Below, one piece after another: positions 6,437 to 12,597 of a stretch of 12,597 bases of DNA (positions within the stretch are counted from its first letter, which is position 1; the number at the start of each line of letters is the position of its first letter). Source of the DNA: an uncultured Collinsella sp. (GTDB lineage: Bacteria; Actinomycetota; Coriobacteriia; Coriobacteriales; Coriobacteriaceae). The DNA lies in contig CAKUGH010000048.1 in NCBI GenBank assembly GCA_934654605.1, positions 1 through 12,597 on the forward strand, given 5' to 3'. Position numbers and translations under genes: made by a program. Under the pieces are notes generated by a model. It did not search any database, was not told the origin of the DNA, and saw only the letters and a list, made by a program, of their open reading frames with translations.

Positions 6437-7624
6437 TTAGGCCTGTACGTACTTGCCATCGGTGATAACGTACGCCGTGGGGTCCTTCTGGACCTGGCCC
6501 TTGTCGTTCCAGGAAAGCTTGCCGGTCAGACCGTCAACGGTGATCTTGAGCATAGCCTCGGGCAGCTTCTCGGCGACCTCGGTGGGATCGGCGTCGACAC
6601 CCAGACCGGCCTCCTTGAGAGCCTCGACCACCGCGTGCACGCCGTCGTAGGCGTCGGCGGCAAACTGGTCGGGGGTATCGCCGTACTTATCCTTGTAAGC
6701 GTTGACGAAGTCGGCGTTCTTCTCGTCGTCGGCGGAGAACGGGGTCATGAGCAGCAGGCCCTCGGCAAGGGAGGTGTCGAAGCCCTCCACGCCCAAGATG
6801 CCGTCCATGCCGTCGCAGCCCATCATCTTGACGTCGTAGCCCATGTCCTTAGCGTTCTTGAGCAGGACGGACGCCGGCGTGTAATAGATCGGCGCAAAGA
6901 TCATGGTGGCGCCGGCCTGCTTGGCCTTGGTGAGCTGGTTGGTGAAGCTCGTGGAAGAGTCGTCCTTAAAGGTCTCCTCGTCAACGATCTCGAGCTTGGA
7001 CTCAGCGGCCTGGGCCTTAAAGGCATCGGCAATGCCCGAAGAATAGGCGTCGCCGGAGTTATAGAAGAGCACGAACTTCTCGTCCGCATACTTCTCTGCC
7101 AGGAACTTGGCAGCGTTGACGCCCTGGTTGGGGTCGGTAAAGCAAACCTGGAAGACGCAATCCTTGCCCTTGGTGACGTCCTCGGAAGACGCGGACGGGG
7201 TGATCATGAACGTCTCGGGGTCCTTGCCGCACTCGGCGGCAACGGCAACCGATGCGCCCGTGGTGGTCGGGCCGACGAGGGCCTGCATACCCCAGTCCAG
7301 AAGGTTATTAAAGGCGTTGACGGCCTTCTCGCCGTCGGCCTGATCGTCCTCGGCCTTGCTGGCAAGCGGAAGCTCCTTGGTGGAGAAATCCTTGCAGCCA
7401 AGCTCGACGGCCTGAGTAACGGACTTGCCATAGGAGGCATTTGCACCGGTCAGCGGGCCGATGGTACCGATCTTAAACGAAGCGTCGCTCGAAGCGGAAC
7501 CGCTATCGCCGCCGTTGGAGGAGCAGCCAGCTAGAATGGACATCGCCCCCAGACCTGCTGCGCTCGCGATAACGCTCCTGCGATTCATAACAGGGTTCAA
7601 TGACTTACCGGTGAGGCTCGACAT
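6437..7624 (-). CDS. livK: BCAA-type periplasmic-binding lipoprotein A
   Basis: 395 aa, family 1 (LIV-type) solute-binding protein. The lipoprotein signal has an N-terminal extension, then MNRRSVIASAAGLGAMSILAGC with lipobox LAGC; C34 is the lipidation site, and the RR suggests possible Tat export. A Ser/Gly/Asp linker leads to KIGTIGPLTGANASYG, the canonical start of the first lobe. TPSASSEDVT corresponds to the region that holds the ligand's carboxylate and amino groups in LIV-binding proteins, and FKDDSSTSFTNQL and IYYTPASVLLKNA lie in the second lobe. The start at 7624 is backed by AGGAGA about 6 nt upstream. It is a tandem paralogue of the gene at 7896-9062, with long near-identical DNA in the middle. 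It captures substrate outside the membrane and delivers it to LivHM. Exact ligand (Leu, Ile, Val or another amino acid) cannot be read from sequence; the symbol marks the family role. Confidence 0.92.
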   Translation of the reverse strand: MSSLTGKSLNPVMNRRSVIASAAGLGAMSILAGCSSNGGDSGSASSDASFKIGTIGPLTGANASYGKSVTQAVELGCKDFSTKELPLASKAEDDQADGEKAVNAFNNLLDWGMQALVGPTTTGASVAVAAECGKDPETFMITPSASSEDVTKGKDCVFQVCFTDPNQGVNAAKFLAEKYADEKFVLFYNSGDAYSSGIADAFKAQAAESKLEIVDEETFKDDSSTSFTNQLTKAKQAGATMIFAPIYYTPASVLLKNAKDMGYDVKMMGCDGMDGILGVEGFDTSLAEGLLLMTPFSADDEKNADFVNAYKDKYGDTPDQFAADAYDGVHAVVEALKEAGLGVDADPTEVAEKLPEAMLKITVDGLTGKLSWNDKGQVQKDPTAYVITDGKYVQA

Positions 7625-7645
7625 GCGGCTCTCCTCTCATTTCTC

Positions 7646-7666
7646 GTCGGGTTTCGGTTACCCGAC
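7646..7666 (-). promoter_or_regulatory. Leader hairpin just upstream of the lipoprotein A Shine-Dalgarno
   Basis: Perfect 7-bp stem GTCGGGT (7646-7652) with ACCCGAC (7660-7666) and a 7-nt loop. In the minus-strand RNA it ends about 8 nt before the Shine-Dalgarno at 7629-7638. It may stabilise the mRNA 5' end or insulate the ribosome site. No riboswitch fold is recognised. Confidence 0.4.
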
Positions 7667-7699
7667 AGGCCATCCTTCGCCGTGTTCGGCGTTCGCAAA

Positions 7700-7705
7700 A
7701 TAGTA
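7700..7705 (-). promoter_or_regulatory. Weak candidate -10 box for lipoprotein A
   Basis: On the minus strand TACTAT lies in a markedly AT-rich stretch (7700-7860), about 75 nt before the start codon. It keeps the key A2 and T6 of the -10 consensus, but no good -35 hexamer sits at 16-18 nt. The AT-rich tract makes an internal promoter plausible, so binding protein A and livHMGF could be transcribed separately from binding protein B. This is tentative. Confidence 0.25.
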
Positions 7706-7895
7706 GACGCTTTAGTTAAGAAAAGTGGCGATTATTTCAACTTTTCTTTGGGTTTGTCTTTTTATCCATATTTCTGCGTATTTTTACCGCTTTATGCAGG
7801 TCTGCCACTTTATTGTGTAAAAGTAATGTTTCCATTCTGTTACAAGCGTCCTCGCCCTGAATAAAAGAGCCTCACCGGTTGCGTCTTATACACTC

Positions 7896-9062
7896 TTAGG
7901 CGGCGATGTACTTGCCGTCCTGAATCACATAGGCCGTAGCGGGCTTCTCGACCTGGCCCTCGTCGTTCCAGGTGAGCTCGCCGGTCAGGCCATCGATCTT
8001 AATCTTGCGCATGGCCTTGGCAAGGTCGGCGGCAATGTCGGCACCGTCGGCCGTCGTGTCGATGCCGGCCTTGTCGATAGCCTCGGCGATCGCGTGGACG
8101 CAGTCGTAGGCGTCGGCGGCAAACTGGTTAGGGGTCTCGTCGTACTCCTCCTTGTATGCCTTGACGAAGTCGGCGTTCTTCTCGTCGTCGGCGGAGAACG
8201 GCGTCATGAGCAGCACGCCCTCGGCAAGCGAGGTGTCGAAGCCCTCCACAGAGAGCAGGCCGTCCATGCCGTCGGTGCCCATGAGCGTCATGTCATAGCC
8301 CATGTCGCTCGCATTCTTGAGCAGAACGGACGCCGGCGTGTAATAAATCGGCGCAAAGATGAGCGTGGCGCCGGCCTCCTTGGCCTTGGTCAGCTGGTTG
8401 GTAAAGCTCGTGGAAGAGTCGTCCTTAAAGGTCTCGGTGTCGACGATATCGAGCTTGGACTCCTTGGCCTGTTCGGCAAAGGCATCGGCTACGCCCGAGC
8501 TGTACGTATCGCCGGAGTTATAGAACAGGGCGATCTTGGCGTCTGCGTACTTCTCGGCCAAGAACTTCGCGGCGCTCGTGCCCATGGTGGGGTCGGTGAA
8601 GCAGACCTGGAAGACCGTAGTCTTATCCTTGGTGACGTCGAGCGACGAGGCGGAAGGCGTGACCATGAGCATGTCGTCGGCAATCTCGCCCGAGACGGCA
8701 ACGGCGGCACCGGTGGTGACGGGGCCGACGAGCGCCTGCATGCCCCAGTCGCACAGGGTATTGAAGGCGTTGATGGCCTTCTCGCCGTCGGCGACGTCGT
8801 CCTCGGACTTAAGCGAGAGCTTGAGGTCCTTGGTCGAGAAATCCTTGACGGCGAGCTTGGCACCCTTCTCGACCGAGACGCCATAGGTGGCCGCGGCACC
8901 GGTCAGAGGTCCGATGACACCGATCTTGAATGCGCCGTCTTCATCGGCGGAGCCGCCATCCGAGCCACCCGACGAACAACCGGCAAGCGCGACGGTGCTA
9001 CCGAGCGCGGCGGCGCCGACGAGGAAGTTCCTACGGCTGAGCGTGCTGTTGATGTTGAACAT
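7896..9062 (-). CDS. livK: BCAA-type periplasmic-binding lipoprotein B
   Basis: 388 aa from the ATG at 9062, chosen because AAAGGGGGAC lies just upstream and because the signal peptide then begins normally; the longer frame to 9128 adds 22 untypical residues. The signal MFNINSTLSRRNFLVGAAALG has a clear Tat motif SRRNFL and lipobox LAGC with lipid-accepting C29. The mature part is a LIV-type two-lobe binding protein: KIGVIGPLTGAAATYG, TPSASSLDVT, FKDDSSTSFTNQL and IYYTPASVLLKNA. It is a close paralogue of binding protein A and lies first in the locus, divergent from hom. Two receptors for one LivHMGF complex is a known arrangement (LivJ/LivK in E. coli) and may broaden substrate range. Ligand is not determinable here. 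No classical terminator separates it from binding protein A. Confidence 0.92.
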   Translation of the reverse strand: MFNINSTLSRRNFLVGAAALGSTVALAGCSSGGSDGGSADEDGAFKIGVIGPLTGAAATYGVSVEKGAKLAVKDFSTKDLKLSLKSEDDVADGEKAINAFNTLCDWGMQALVGPVTTGAAVAVSGEIADDMLMVTPSASSLDVTKDKTTVFQVCFTDPTMGTSAAKFLAEKYADAKIALFYNSGDTYSSGVADAFAEQAKESKLDIVDTETFKDDSSTSFTNQLTKAKEAGATLIFAPIYYTPASVLLKNASDMGYDMTLMGTDGMDGLLSVEGFDTSLAEGVLLMTPFSADDEKNADFVKAYKEEYDETPNQFAADAYDCVHAIAEAIDKAGIDTTADGADIAADLAKAMRKIKIDGLTGELTWNDEGQVEKPATAYVIQDGKYIAA

Positions 9063-9080
9063 GGTGTCCCCCTTTTCGCT

Positions 9081-9095
9081 GGCCGCGGTGCGGCC
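9081..9095 (-). promoter_or_regulatory. Leader hairpin just upstream of the lipoprotein B Shine-Dalgarno
   Basis: GGCCGC (9081-9086) pairs perfectly with GCGGCC (9090-9095) across a 3-nt loop. In the minus-strand RNA it lies about 8 nt upstream of the Shine-Dalgarno, the same arrangement as the leader hairpin of the paralogous gene but with a different sequence. Confidence 0.4.
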
Positions 9096-9125
9096 GTCTT
9101 GCGGTACAGGGCAAACCTTATGGTT

Positions 9126-9142
9126 CAAACGTTGACAGTTTG
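9126..9142. promoter_or_regulatory. Candidate operator in the divergent liv/hom region
   Basis: CAAAC and GTTTG half-sites flank GTTGACA, giving a 17-nt inverted repeat about 65 nt upstream of the lipoprotein B start. Its size suits a dimeric regulator, but 5-bp arms can occur by chance. No convincing promoter for lipoprotein B could be placed with confidence. Confidence 0.2.
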
Positions 9143-9252
9143 TTACGGAACTTCGTTTGTAGCGAGCGTGTTTCCAATGTTTCCGCAGCGTTTCGGGGGT
9201 AGCGTTTTGTGCGGCTCCTGTTGCCTGGCAAGCATGCGCCCTCGGTTCACGC

Positions 9253-9258
9253 TAGAAT
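9253..9258 (+). promoter_or_regulatory. Candidate -10 box for hom
   Basis: TAGAAT matches the -10 consensus at 5 of 6 positions and lies 54 nt before the hom start codon, giving a short leader. No good -35 hexamer sits 16-18 nt upstream, so this is a partial promoter call. Confidence 0.35.
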
Positions 9259-9311
9259 GCACTCAACCTTAACTGGTCAATCATCCATACAGATGCACGA
9301 AGGAGCTATCT

Positions 9312-10655
9312 ATGAGCGAACCCCTGCGCACCGTGAACGTCGGCCTGATCGGTCTGGGAACCGTCGGCGGCGGCGTGGCTCGTCTGATCAAGAGCCACCA
9401 CGATGAGTACCTGGCCGCCTACGGCATCGACCTTAAGCTGACCCGCGCCTGCGCGCTTGCCTGGGAGCAGGCCGAAGCCGCCGGTATTGAGCGCGAGGCC
9501 TTTACGAGCGACTGGCACGACGTCGTCACCGACCCCGCCGTCGACATCGTCGTCGAGCTGATCGGCGGCGAGCACCCCGCGACCGAGATCTTCACCACGG
9601 CCTTTGAGAACGGCAAGCATGTCGTCTCCGCCAACAAGGCACTGCTCGGCCGCCACGTCGAGACGCTCGCCGAGAAGGCGCGCGAGTGCGGCGTGCAGAT
9701 CAAGTGCGAGGCCAGCTGCGGCGGCGGTATCCCCATCGTCAGCACGCTCGAGCACGACCTGGTGGGCAACAAGATCCTGACCATCGCCGGCATCCTCAAC
9801 GGCACCACCAACTACATCCTGTCGCGCATGGACGCCGAGGGCGCCGATTACGCTGACGTACTCGCCGACGCCCAGGCCAAGGGCTACGCCGAGGCTGATC
9901 CGTCCGCCGACGTCGACGGCTTCGATGCCGCCAGCAAAACGGCCATCCTCGCCTCCATCGGCTTTGGCACCCGCGTTACCACCGACGACGTCTACCAGCA
10001 GGGTATCCGTACCATCGGCGCCGAGGACATCGCCCAGGCCCGCGAGCTCGGCTACACCATTAAGCTGCTGGGCATCGCCCGCAACACCGATGCCGGTGTC
10101 GACGTCCGCGTGCACCCCACGCTGATCCCCGCCGACCACATGCTCGCCAAGGTCAACGGCGCCATGAACGCCGTCTACGTGGTGGGCGACGCTGTGGGCG
10201 AGACCATGTTCTACGGTGCCGGCGCAGGCTCCTTCCCCACCGCGAGCGCCGTCGTGGGCGATATCCTGTCGCTGTCCGAGCAGATCAGCCGCGGCGTGGC
10301 ACCGCTGCCCGAAATCGAGCCCTACGGCCACAACCTTGCCTTTAAGCCCATGGACGAGCTCCAGACCAAGTACTATGTGCGCCTGAAGGTTGCCGACCGC
10401 GTGGGCGCCCTGTCCGAGACGGTCGATATCTTCGCCAAGCACAACATCTCGATCTCGCTCATCAATCAGGTCGAGGATGGCAAGTCGGGCGTCACCGACA
10501 CCTGCTCGGTCATCTTCCTGACGCACCGCGCGCTCGAGAAGGACGTCCAGGCTGCCGCCGCCGAGCTTGCAGGCGTCGACTGCGTGGCCGAGGTCGCCAA
10601 CGTCCTGCGCATTGAGGACGTCGAGGCCTGGACCGAAGGCGTTATGGCCAACTAA
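9312..10655 (+). CDS. hom: Homoserine dehydrogenase with C-terminal ACT domain
   Basis: 447 aa, the normal length for a monofunctional bacterial enzyme. It reduces aspartate semialdehyde to homoserine with NAD(P)H in the cytoplasm, the branch point to threonine, isoleucine and methionine. The Rossmann domain starts with G14-x-G16-x-x-G19. SANKALL carries K109, equivalent to yeast Lys117; GILNGTTNYILSRM is the family signature; EADPSADVDGFDAASK holds E194, D205 and K209, matching yeast Glu208, Asp219 and Lys223. From about residue 354 an ACT domain (YYVRLKVADRVGALSETVDIF) implies allosteric control, typically by threonine. The start is supported by AAGGAG about 8 nt upstream. It is transcribed divergently from the liv genes and ends before a strong terminator, so it is probably monocistronic; thrB, thrC and the aspartokinase gene are not in the window. 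Confidence 0.97.
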   Translation: MSEPLRTVNVGLIGLGTVGGGVARLIKSHHDEYLAAYGIDLKLTRACALAWEQAEAAGIEREAFTSDWHDVVTDPAVDIVVELIGGEHPATEIFTTAFENGKHVVSANKALLGRHVETLAEKARECGVQIKCEASCGGGIPIVSTLEHDLVGNKILTIAGILNGTTNYILSRMDAEGADYADVLADAQAKGYAEADPSADVDGFDAASKTAILASIGFGTRVTTDDVYQQGIRTIGAEDIAQARELGYTIKLLGIARNTDAGVDVRVHPTLIPADHMLAKVNGAMNAVYVVGDAVGETMFYGAGAGSFPTASAVVGDILSLSEQISRGVAPLPEIEPYGHNLAFKPMDELQTKYYVRLKVADRVGALSETVDIFAKHNISISLINQVEDGKSGVTDTCSVIFLTHRALEKDVQAAAAELAGVDCVAEVANVLRIEDVEAWTEGVMAN

Positions 10656-10687
10656 TCCGGTCTTCGGTATACGGCATATATGTTGAG

Positions 10688-10725
10688 GGGCTCCCGTCCG
10701 GTCTTGGACGGGAGCCCTTTTGTTT
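10688..10725 (+). terminator. Intrinsic terminator of hom
   Basis: Perfect 12-bp GC-rich stem (GGGCTCCCGTCC at 10688-10699 with its complement at 10706-10717), 6-nt loop and TTTTGTTT directly after. It begins 32 nt after the hom stop codon. Confidence 0.93.
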
Positions 10726-10775
10726 GCTCTCGGGGCGCATCGGCGTGGCTTACGTTTGAACAACTCAACCGCTCA

Positions 10776-10781
10776 TTGACA
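10776..10781 (+). promoter_or_regulatory. Candidate -35 box for the SDR gene
   Basis: A consensus TTGACA lies about 100 nt upstream of the SDR start, after the hom terminator. The sequence 17-19 nt downstream (around 10799-10806, GATAAG) is a poor -10. A separate TATGCT at 10833-10838 is a fair -10 without a partner -35. The SDR needs its own promoter here, but which of the two is real is unclear. Confidence 0.25.
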
Positions 10782-10877
10782 ACCGGGGGTACCGTTCACC
10801 GATAAGAGAACACGCTCGTTTTTGGCCGCCACTATGCTGTGCTGCGTATGTTCACACCCCCGAAGAATGGAGGCACC

Positions 10878-11627
10878 ATGTTGCTCGAGGGTAAGAAAGC
10901 AATCATCACCGGAGGCACGCGCGGTATCGGCTACGCCATCGCCTGCCGTTTTATTGAGGAAGGCGCTGCCGTCACCGTCTTTGGCTCGCGTCAGGAGACT
11001 GCCGACGCCGCCGTTGAGAAACTCGCTGCCGCCTACCCCGAGGCCAAGGTCTGGGGCCGCTCCTGCGACCTCACCTCGCTCGAAGCCGTGACCGAGGCCT
11101 TTACCCAGGCCGCAGCCGACATGGGCGGCCTTGACACGGTCGTCAACAACGCCGGCATCTCCCAGCGCTCGCCCCTTTTGCAGTACACGGCCGAAGAGTT
11201 TGCCAACGTTATGAACCTCAACGTGACCGCTGTCTTCAACGGCCACCAGGCAGCTGCCAAGATCATGACCGAGGCCGGCCACGGCGGCACCATCACCACC
11301 ACCAGCTCGATGGTCGCCAAGTATGGCCAGCCCTCTGGCGTCGGCTACCCCACGTCCAAGTTCGCCGTCAACGGCATGGTCCAGTCGCTCTCGCGCGAGC
11401 TCGCCCCCATGGGCATTCGCGTCAACGCCGTCGCCCCCGGCGTGACCAAGACCGACATGGTGGCCAACCTGCCCGAAGAGGTCATCAAGCCCATCATCGC
11501 CACCATCCCGCTCGGCCGCATGGGCGAACCCGAGGATGTGGCCAACGCCTTCGTCTTCCTGGCAAGCGACATGTCCTCCTATGTCACGGGAGCCGTACTC
11601 CCCGTCGACGGAGCCGCCCGCTCCTAA
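10878..11627 (+). CDS. Short-chain dehydrogenase/reductase, FabG-like
   Basis: 249 aa, a classical SDR. The cofactor motif is T11-GGTRGIG-18; NNAGIS follows in the middle; the catalytic set is S144, Y157 and K161 (YPTSK); then VNAVAPGVTKTDM and the C-terminal YVTGAVLPVDGA. It should be a soluble NAD(P)(H)-dependent oxidoreductase. Closest in style to 3-oxoacyl-ACP reductase FabG in length and in the PLGRMGEPEDVANAFVFLASD block, but no fatty-acid genes are adjacent, and many SDRs of this shape act on sugars, polyols or steroids. The start at 10878 was chosen for GGAGG 4 nt upstream and the usual short N-terminus; a longer frame to 10839 lacks support. It is flanked by terminators on both sides, so it is monocistronic. 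Substrate cannot be assigned from sequence. Confidence 0.92.
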   Translation: MLLEGKKAIITGGTRGIGYAIACRFIEEGAAVTVFGSRQETADAAVEKLAAAYPEAKVWGRSCDLTSLEAVTEAFTQAAADMGGLDTVVNNAGISQRSPLLQYTAEEFANVMNLNVTAVFNGHQAAAKIMTEAGHGGTITTTSSMVAKYGQPSGVGYPTSKFAVNGMVQSLSRELAPMGIRVNAVAPGVTKTDMVANLPEEVIKPIIATIPLGRMGEPEDVANAFVFLASDMSSYVTGAVLPVDGAARS

Positions 11628-11671
11628 GGATTACAGGCTTCGGCCTCAACCTTCAACAGAGTCTTGCGCAA

Positions 11672-11719
11672 AAGGCGCGCTGCCTGCATCAACCGCAGGC
11701 AGCGCGCCTTCTTCTGTTT
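11672..11719. terminator. Strong bidirectional terminator between convergent genes
   Basis: Perfect 16-bp stem (AAGGCGCGCTGCCTGC at 11672-11687, complement at 11695-11710) with a 7-nt loop. The plus side is followed by CTTCTGTTT; on the minus side the stem ends in a short U-run from the AAAA at 11670-11673. It serves the SDR gene (stop 45 nt before) and the antiporter gene on the opposite strand. Confidence 0.9.
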
Positions 11720-11748
11720 GGACGGAAACCGTATCCCAGTATTCCTTG

Positions 11749-12597
11749 CTACTTGCCGTCGTCGTCCTCTGCTTCTTCTCTTGCGTAGAGCTCCAGCATG
11801 CGACGGCGGTATTCGTGCACGGCGAGCTTGGCGCGCTCAAGGCGACGGCGCTCGCGCGGGGTGAGCTTGGACGGGTCGATCTCGTCGCCATAGGTCTTCT
11901 CGGCCAGCAAATGGGCAGCGTCAACAATACGGGCATCGATGCGCTCGCTCGCCGCTTCGGCCGAGAGGCGGTCGGCAATGGAATCAATCGTAGGCATGCC
12001 GTCGAGCGTGCGACCATGGCCATGCGAGGTCAGCAGCTCGTGCTCGCGTGCGAGCAGGCTCGCCAGGTCGTGATGGGCGCGCAGAATATCGAGCGCATCG
12101 GAAGGATGCTCGGCAACTTCTGCCACGGCGGCAACCGGCGCGGCGTCGACTACGCGGTAGAAGACCTGGGCGAGCAGCGGCATCAGAAACACCGTGATGG
12201 CACCGGCGGCAACCATAATCGAGGCAATGTCTTGCGAAAGCGCTCCGGCGTTGACGGCCACGCTCGTCACGGCAACGATGATCGGAAGCGCCGTGGTGCA
12301 GTACAGGGCCACGGTAATGCGGCCATACGCCGAGACATCGCGCGTCTCGGGACAGATGCTCATAGAGACAAGAATAGGCACGGCGCGGATGATGAGCAGC
12401 GCCACGATAAAGCCCACGAGCAGCCCGGGGCGCGATGCGACGGCCGTCAGGTCGATCTTTGCGCCCGACACGGTAAAGAACACGGGGATCAAAAAGCCGT
12501 AGGCCAGTCCATCGAGCTTAGTCTCGAGCGTGTGATTGCCCTCGGGGATGATATAGCGCAGGACAAAGCCAGCGGCAAAGGAACCCAGCACGATATC
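11749..12597 (-). CDS. CPA2-type cation/proton antiporter, C-terminal part (5' end outside window)
   Basis: The frame is open to the right edge, so the N-terminal half is missing; 282 residues are visible. Residues 1-150 of this fragment hold about five hydrophobic segments with family motifs: GSFAAGFVLR, then LAYGFLIPVFFTVSGAKIDL, the family's P-x-F-F-x-x-S-G-x-x-x-D-L signature, then a hydrophobic helix ending IRAVPILVSM, ITVALYCTTALPIIVAVTSVA and IMVAAGAITVFLMPLLAQV. This is the Na+/H+ exchanger fold (PF00999), as in KefB/NapA/GerN-like proteins. Residues 151-282 form a soluble charged tail without a recognisable TrkA-N/RCK nucleotide-binding motif; it is helical, Arg/Lys-rich (LTPRERRRLERAKLAVHEYRRR) and ends in acidic EEAEDDDGK. 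The ion (Na+ or K+) cannot be told. The gene converges on the SDR gene and shares its terminator. Confidence 0.88.
   Translation of the reverse strand, partial: DIVLGSFAAGFVLRYIIPEGNHTLETKLDGLAYGFLIPVFFTVSGAKIDLTAVASRPGLLVGFIVALLIIRAVPILVSMSICPETRDVSAYGRITVALYCTTALPIIVAVTSVAVNAGALSQDIASIMVAAGAITVFLMPLLAQVFYRVVDAAPVAAVAEVAEHPSDALDILRAHHDLASLLAREHELLTSHGHGRTLDGMPTIDSIADRLSAEAASERIDARIVDAAHLLAEKTYGDEIDPSKLTPRERRRLERAKLAVHEYRRRMLELYAREEAEDDDGK

Noticed and set aside
7682..7864. Plus-strand 60-codon frame with a hydrophobic, aromatic-rich product in the AT-rich gap between the two receptor genes
   Set aside because: No Shine-Dalgarno upstream, rich in Phe/Tyr simply because the DNA is AT-rich promoter sequence, and antisense to the leader of binding protein A. 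A small membrane peptide is not excluded but unsupported.
7867..7898. Possible terminator right after binding protein B (GAGGCTCTTTTATT on the minus strand)
   Set aside because: Only a 5-bp AAGAG/CTCTT pairing with a large loop can be formed locally; too weak to call a terminator.
8094..9272. Plus-strand open frame of 392 codons opposite binding protein B
   Set aside because: Antisense shadow without domain signals; it runs from the gene into the promoter region. The same holds for 6635-7534 opposite binding protein A.
9306..10763. Minus-strand open frame of 485 codons opposite hom
   Set aside because: Shadow of a GC-rich gene; it also runs through the hom terminator, and hom has complete catalytic motifs.
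1..12597. CRISPR arrays, tRNA or rRNA genes, transposase genes, phage or defence genes
   Set aside because: No regularly spaced direct repeats, no cloverleaf or rRNA sequence, and no matching protein motifs were seen on either strand.

Overview
The window reads as a stretch of chromosome from a high-GC actinobacterium of the Coriobacteriia, most likely a Collinsella-like gut commensal. This is inferred from the overall base composition, the Tat-type lipoprotein signal peptides, the protein flavour and the intergenic hairpins; no rRNA or other marker gene is present. Most of the content is housekeeping: a branched-chain amino acid (BCAA) ABC transporter locus, homoserine dehydrogenase, a short-chain dehydrogenase/reductase, the end of a CPA2-type cation/proton antiporter and most of a CutC-family gene.

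Layout. 1-653 (minus) is a cutC-like gene running off the left edge. 654-923 is intergenic and holds a long inverted repeat, a second degenerate one and a 12-nt palindrome. 924-2525 (plus) encodes an unrecognised exported protein: signal peptide, Asp-rich beta-propeller-like ectodomain, one membrane helix, basic linker and C-terminal four-Cys zinc ribbon. It is visibly more AT-rich than its neighbours. 2526-2762 lies between convergent genes and carries a terminator, a perfect 38-bp palindrome and a bidirectional terminator.

2763-9062 (minus) is the transporter locus, in transcription order: binding lipoprotein B, binding lipoprotein A, livH, livM, livG, livF. livH to livF are packed with zero or negative spacing. 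The two binding-protein genes are tandem paralogues, each with its own leader and a small hairpin just upstream of the Shine-Dalgarno. A pair of hairpins separates binding protein A from the permease/ATPase genes, which fits differential expression of receptor and membrane complex.

9063-9311 is a divergent promoter region. hom (9312-10655, plus) follows and ends in a strong terminator. A monocistronic SDR (10878-11627, plus) comes next. A strong bidirectional terminator separates it from the convergent, truncated antiporter gene (11749 to the right edge, minus).

How the genes fit together: the liv genes form one uptake system, with two alternative receptors feeding a LivH/LivM channel driven by LivG/LivF. 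Hom makes homoserine, precursor of methionine, threonine and, through threonine, isoleucine, so its divergent position next to BCAA uptake is metabolically plausible but not proof of co-regulation. I see no phage, CRISPR, defence or biosynthetic cluster. The most unusual items are the exported propeller/zinc-ribbon protein, the intergenic palindromes and a 13-nt long-range complementarity between the two binding-protein genes.
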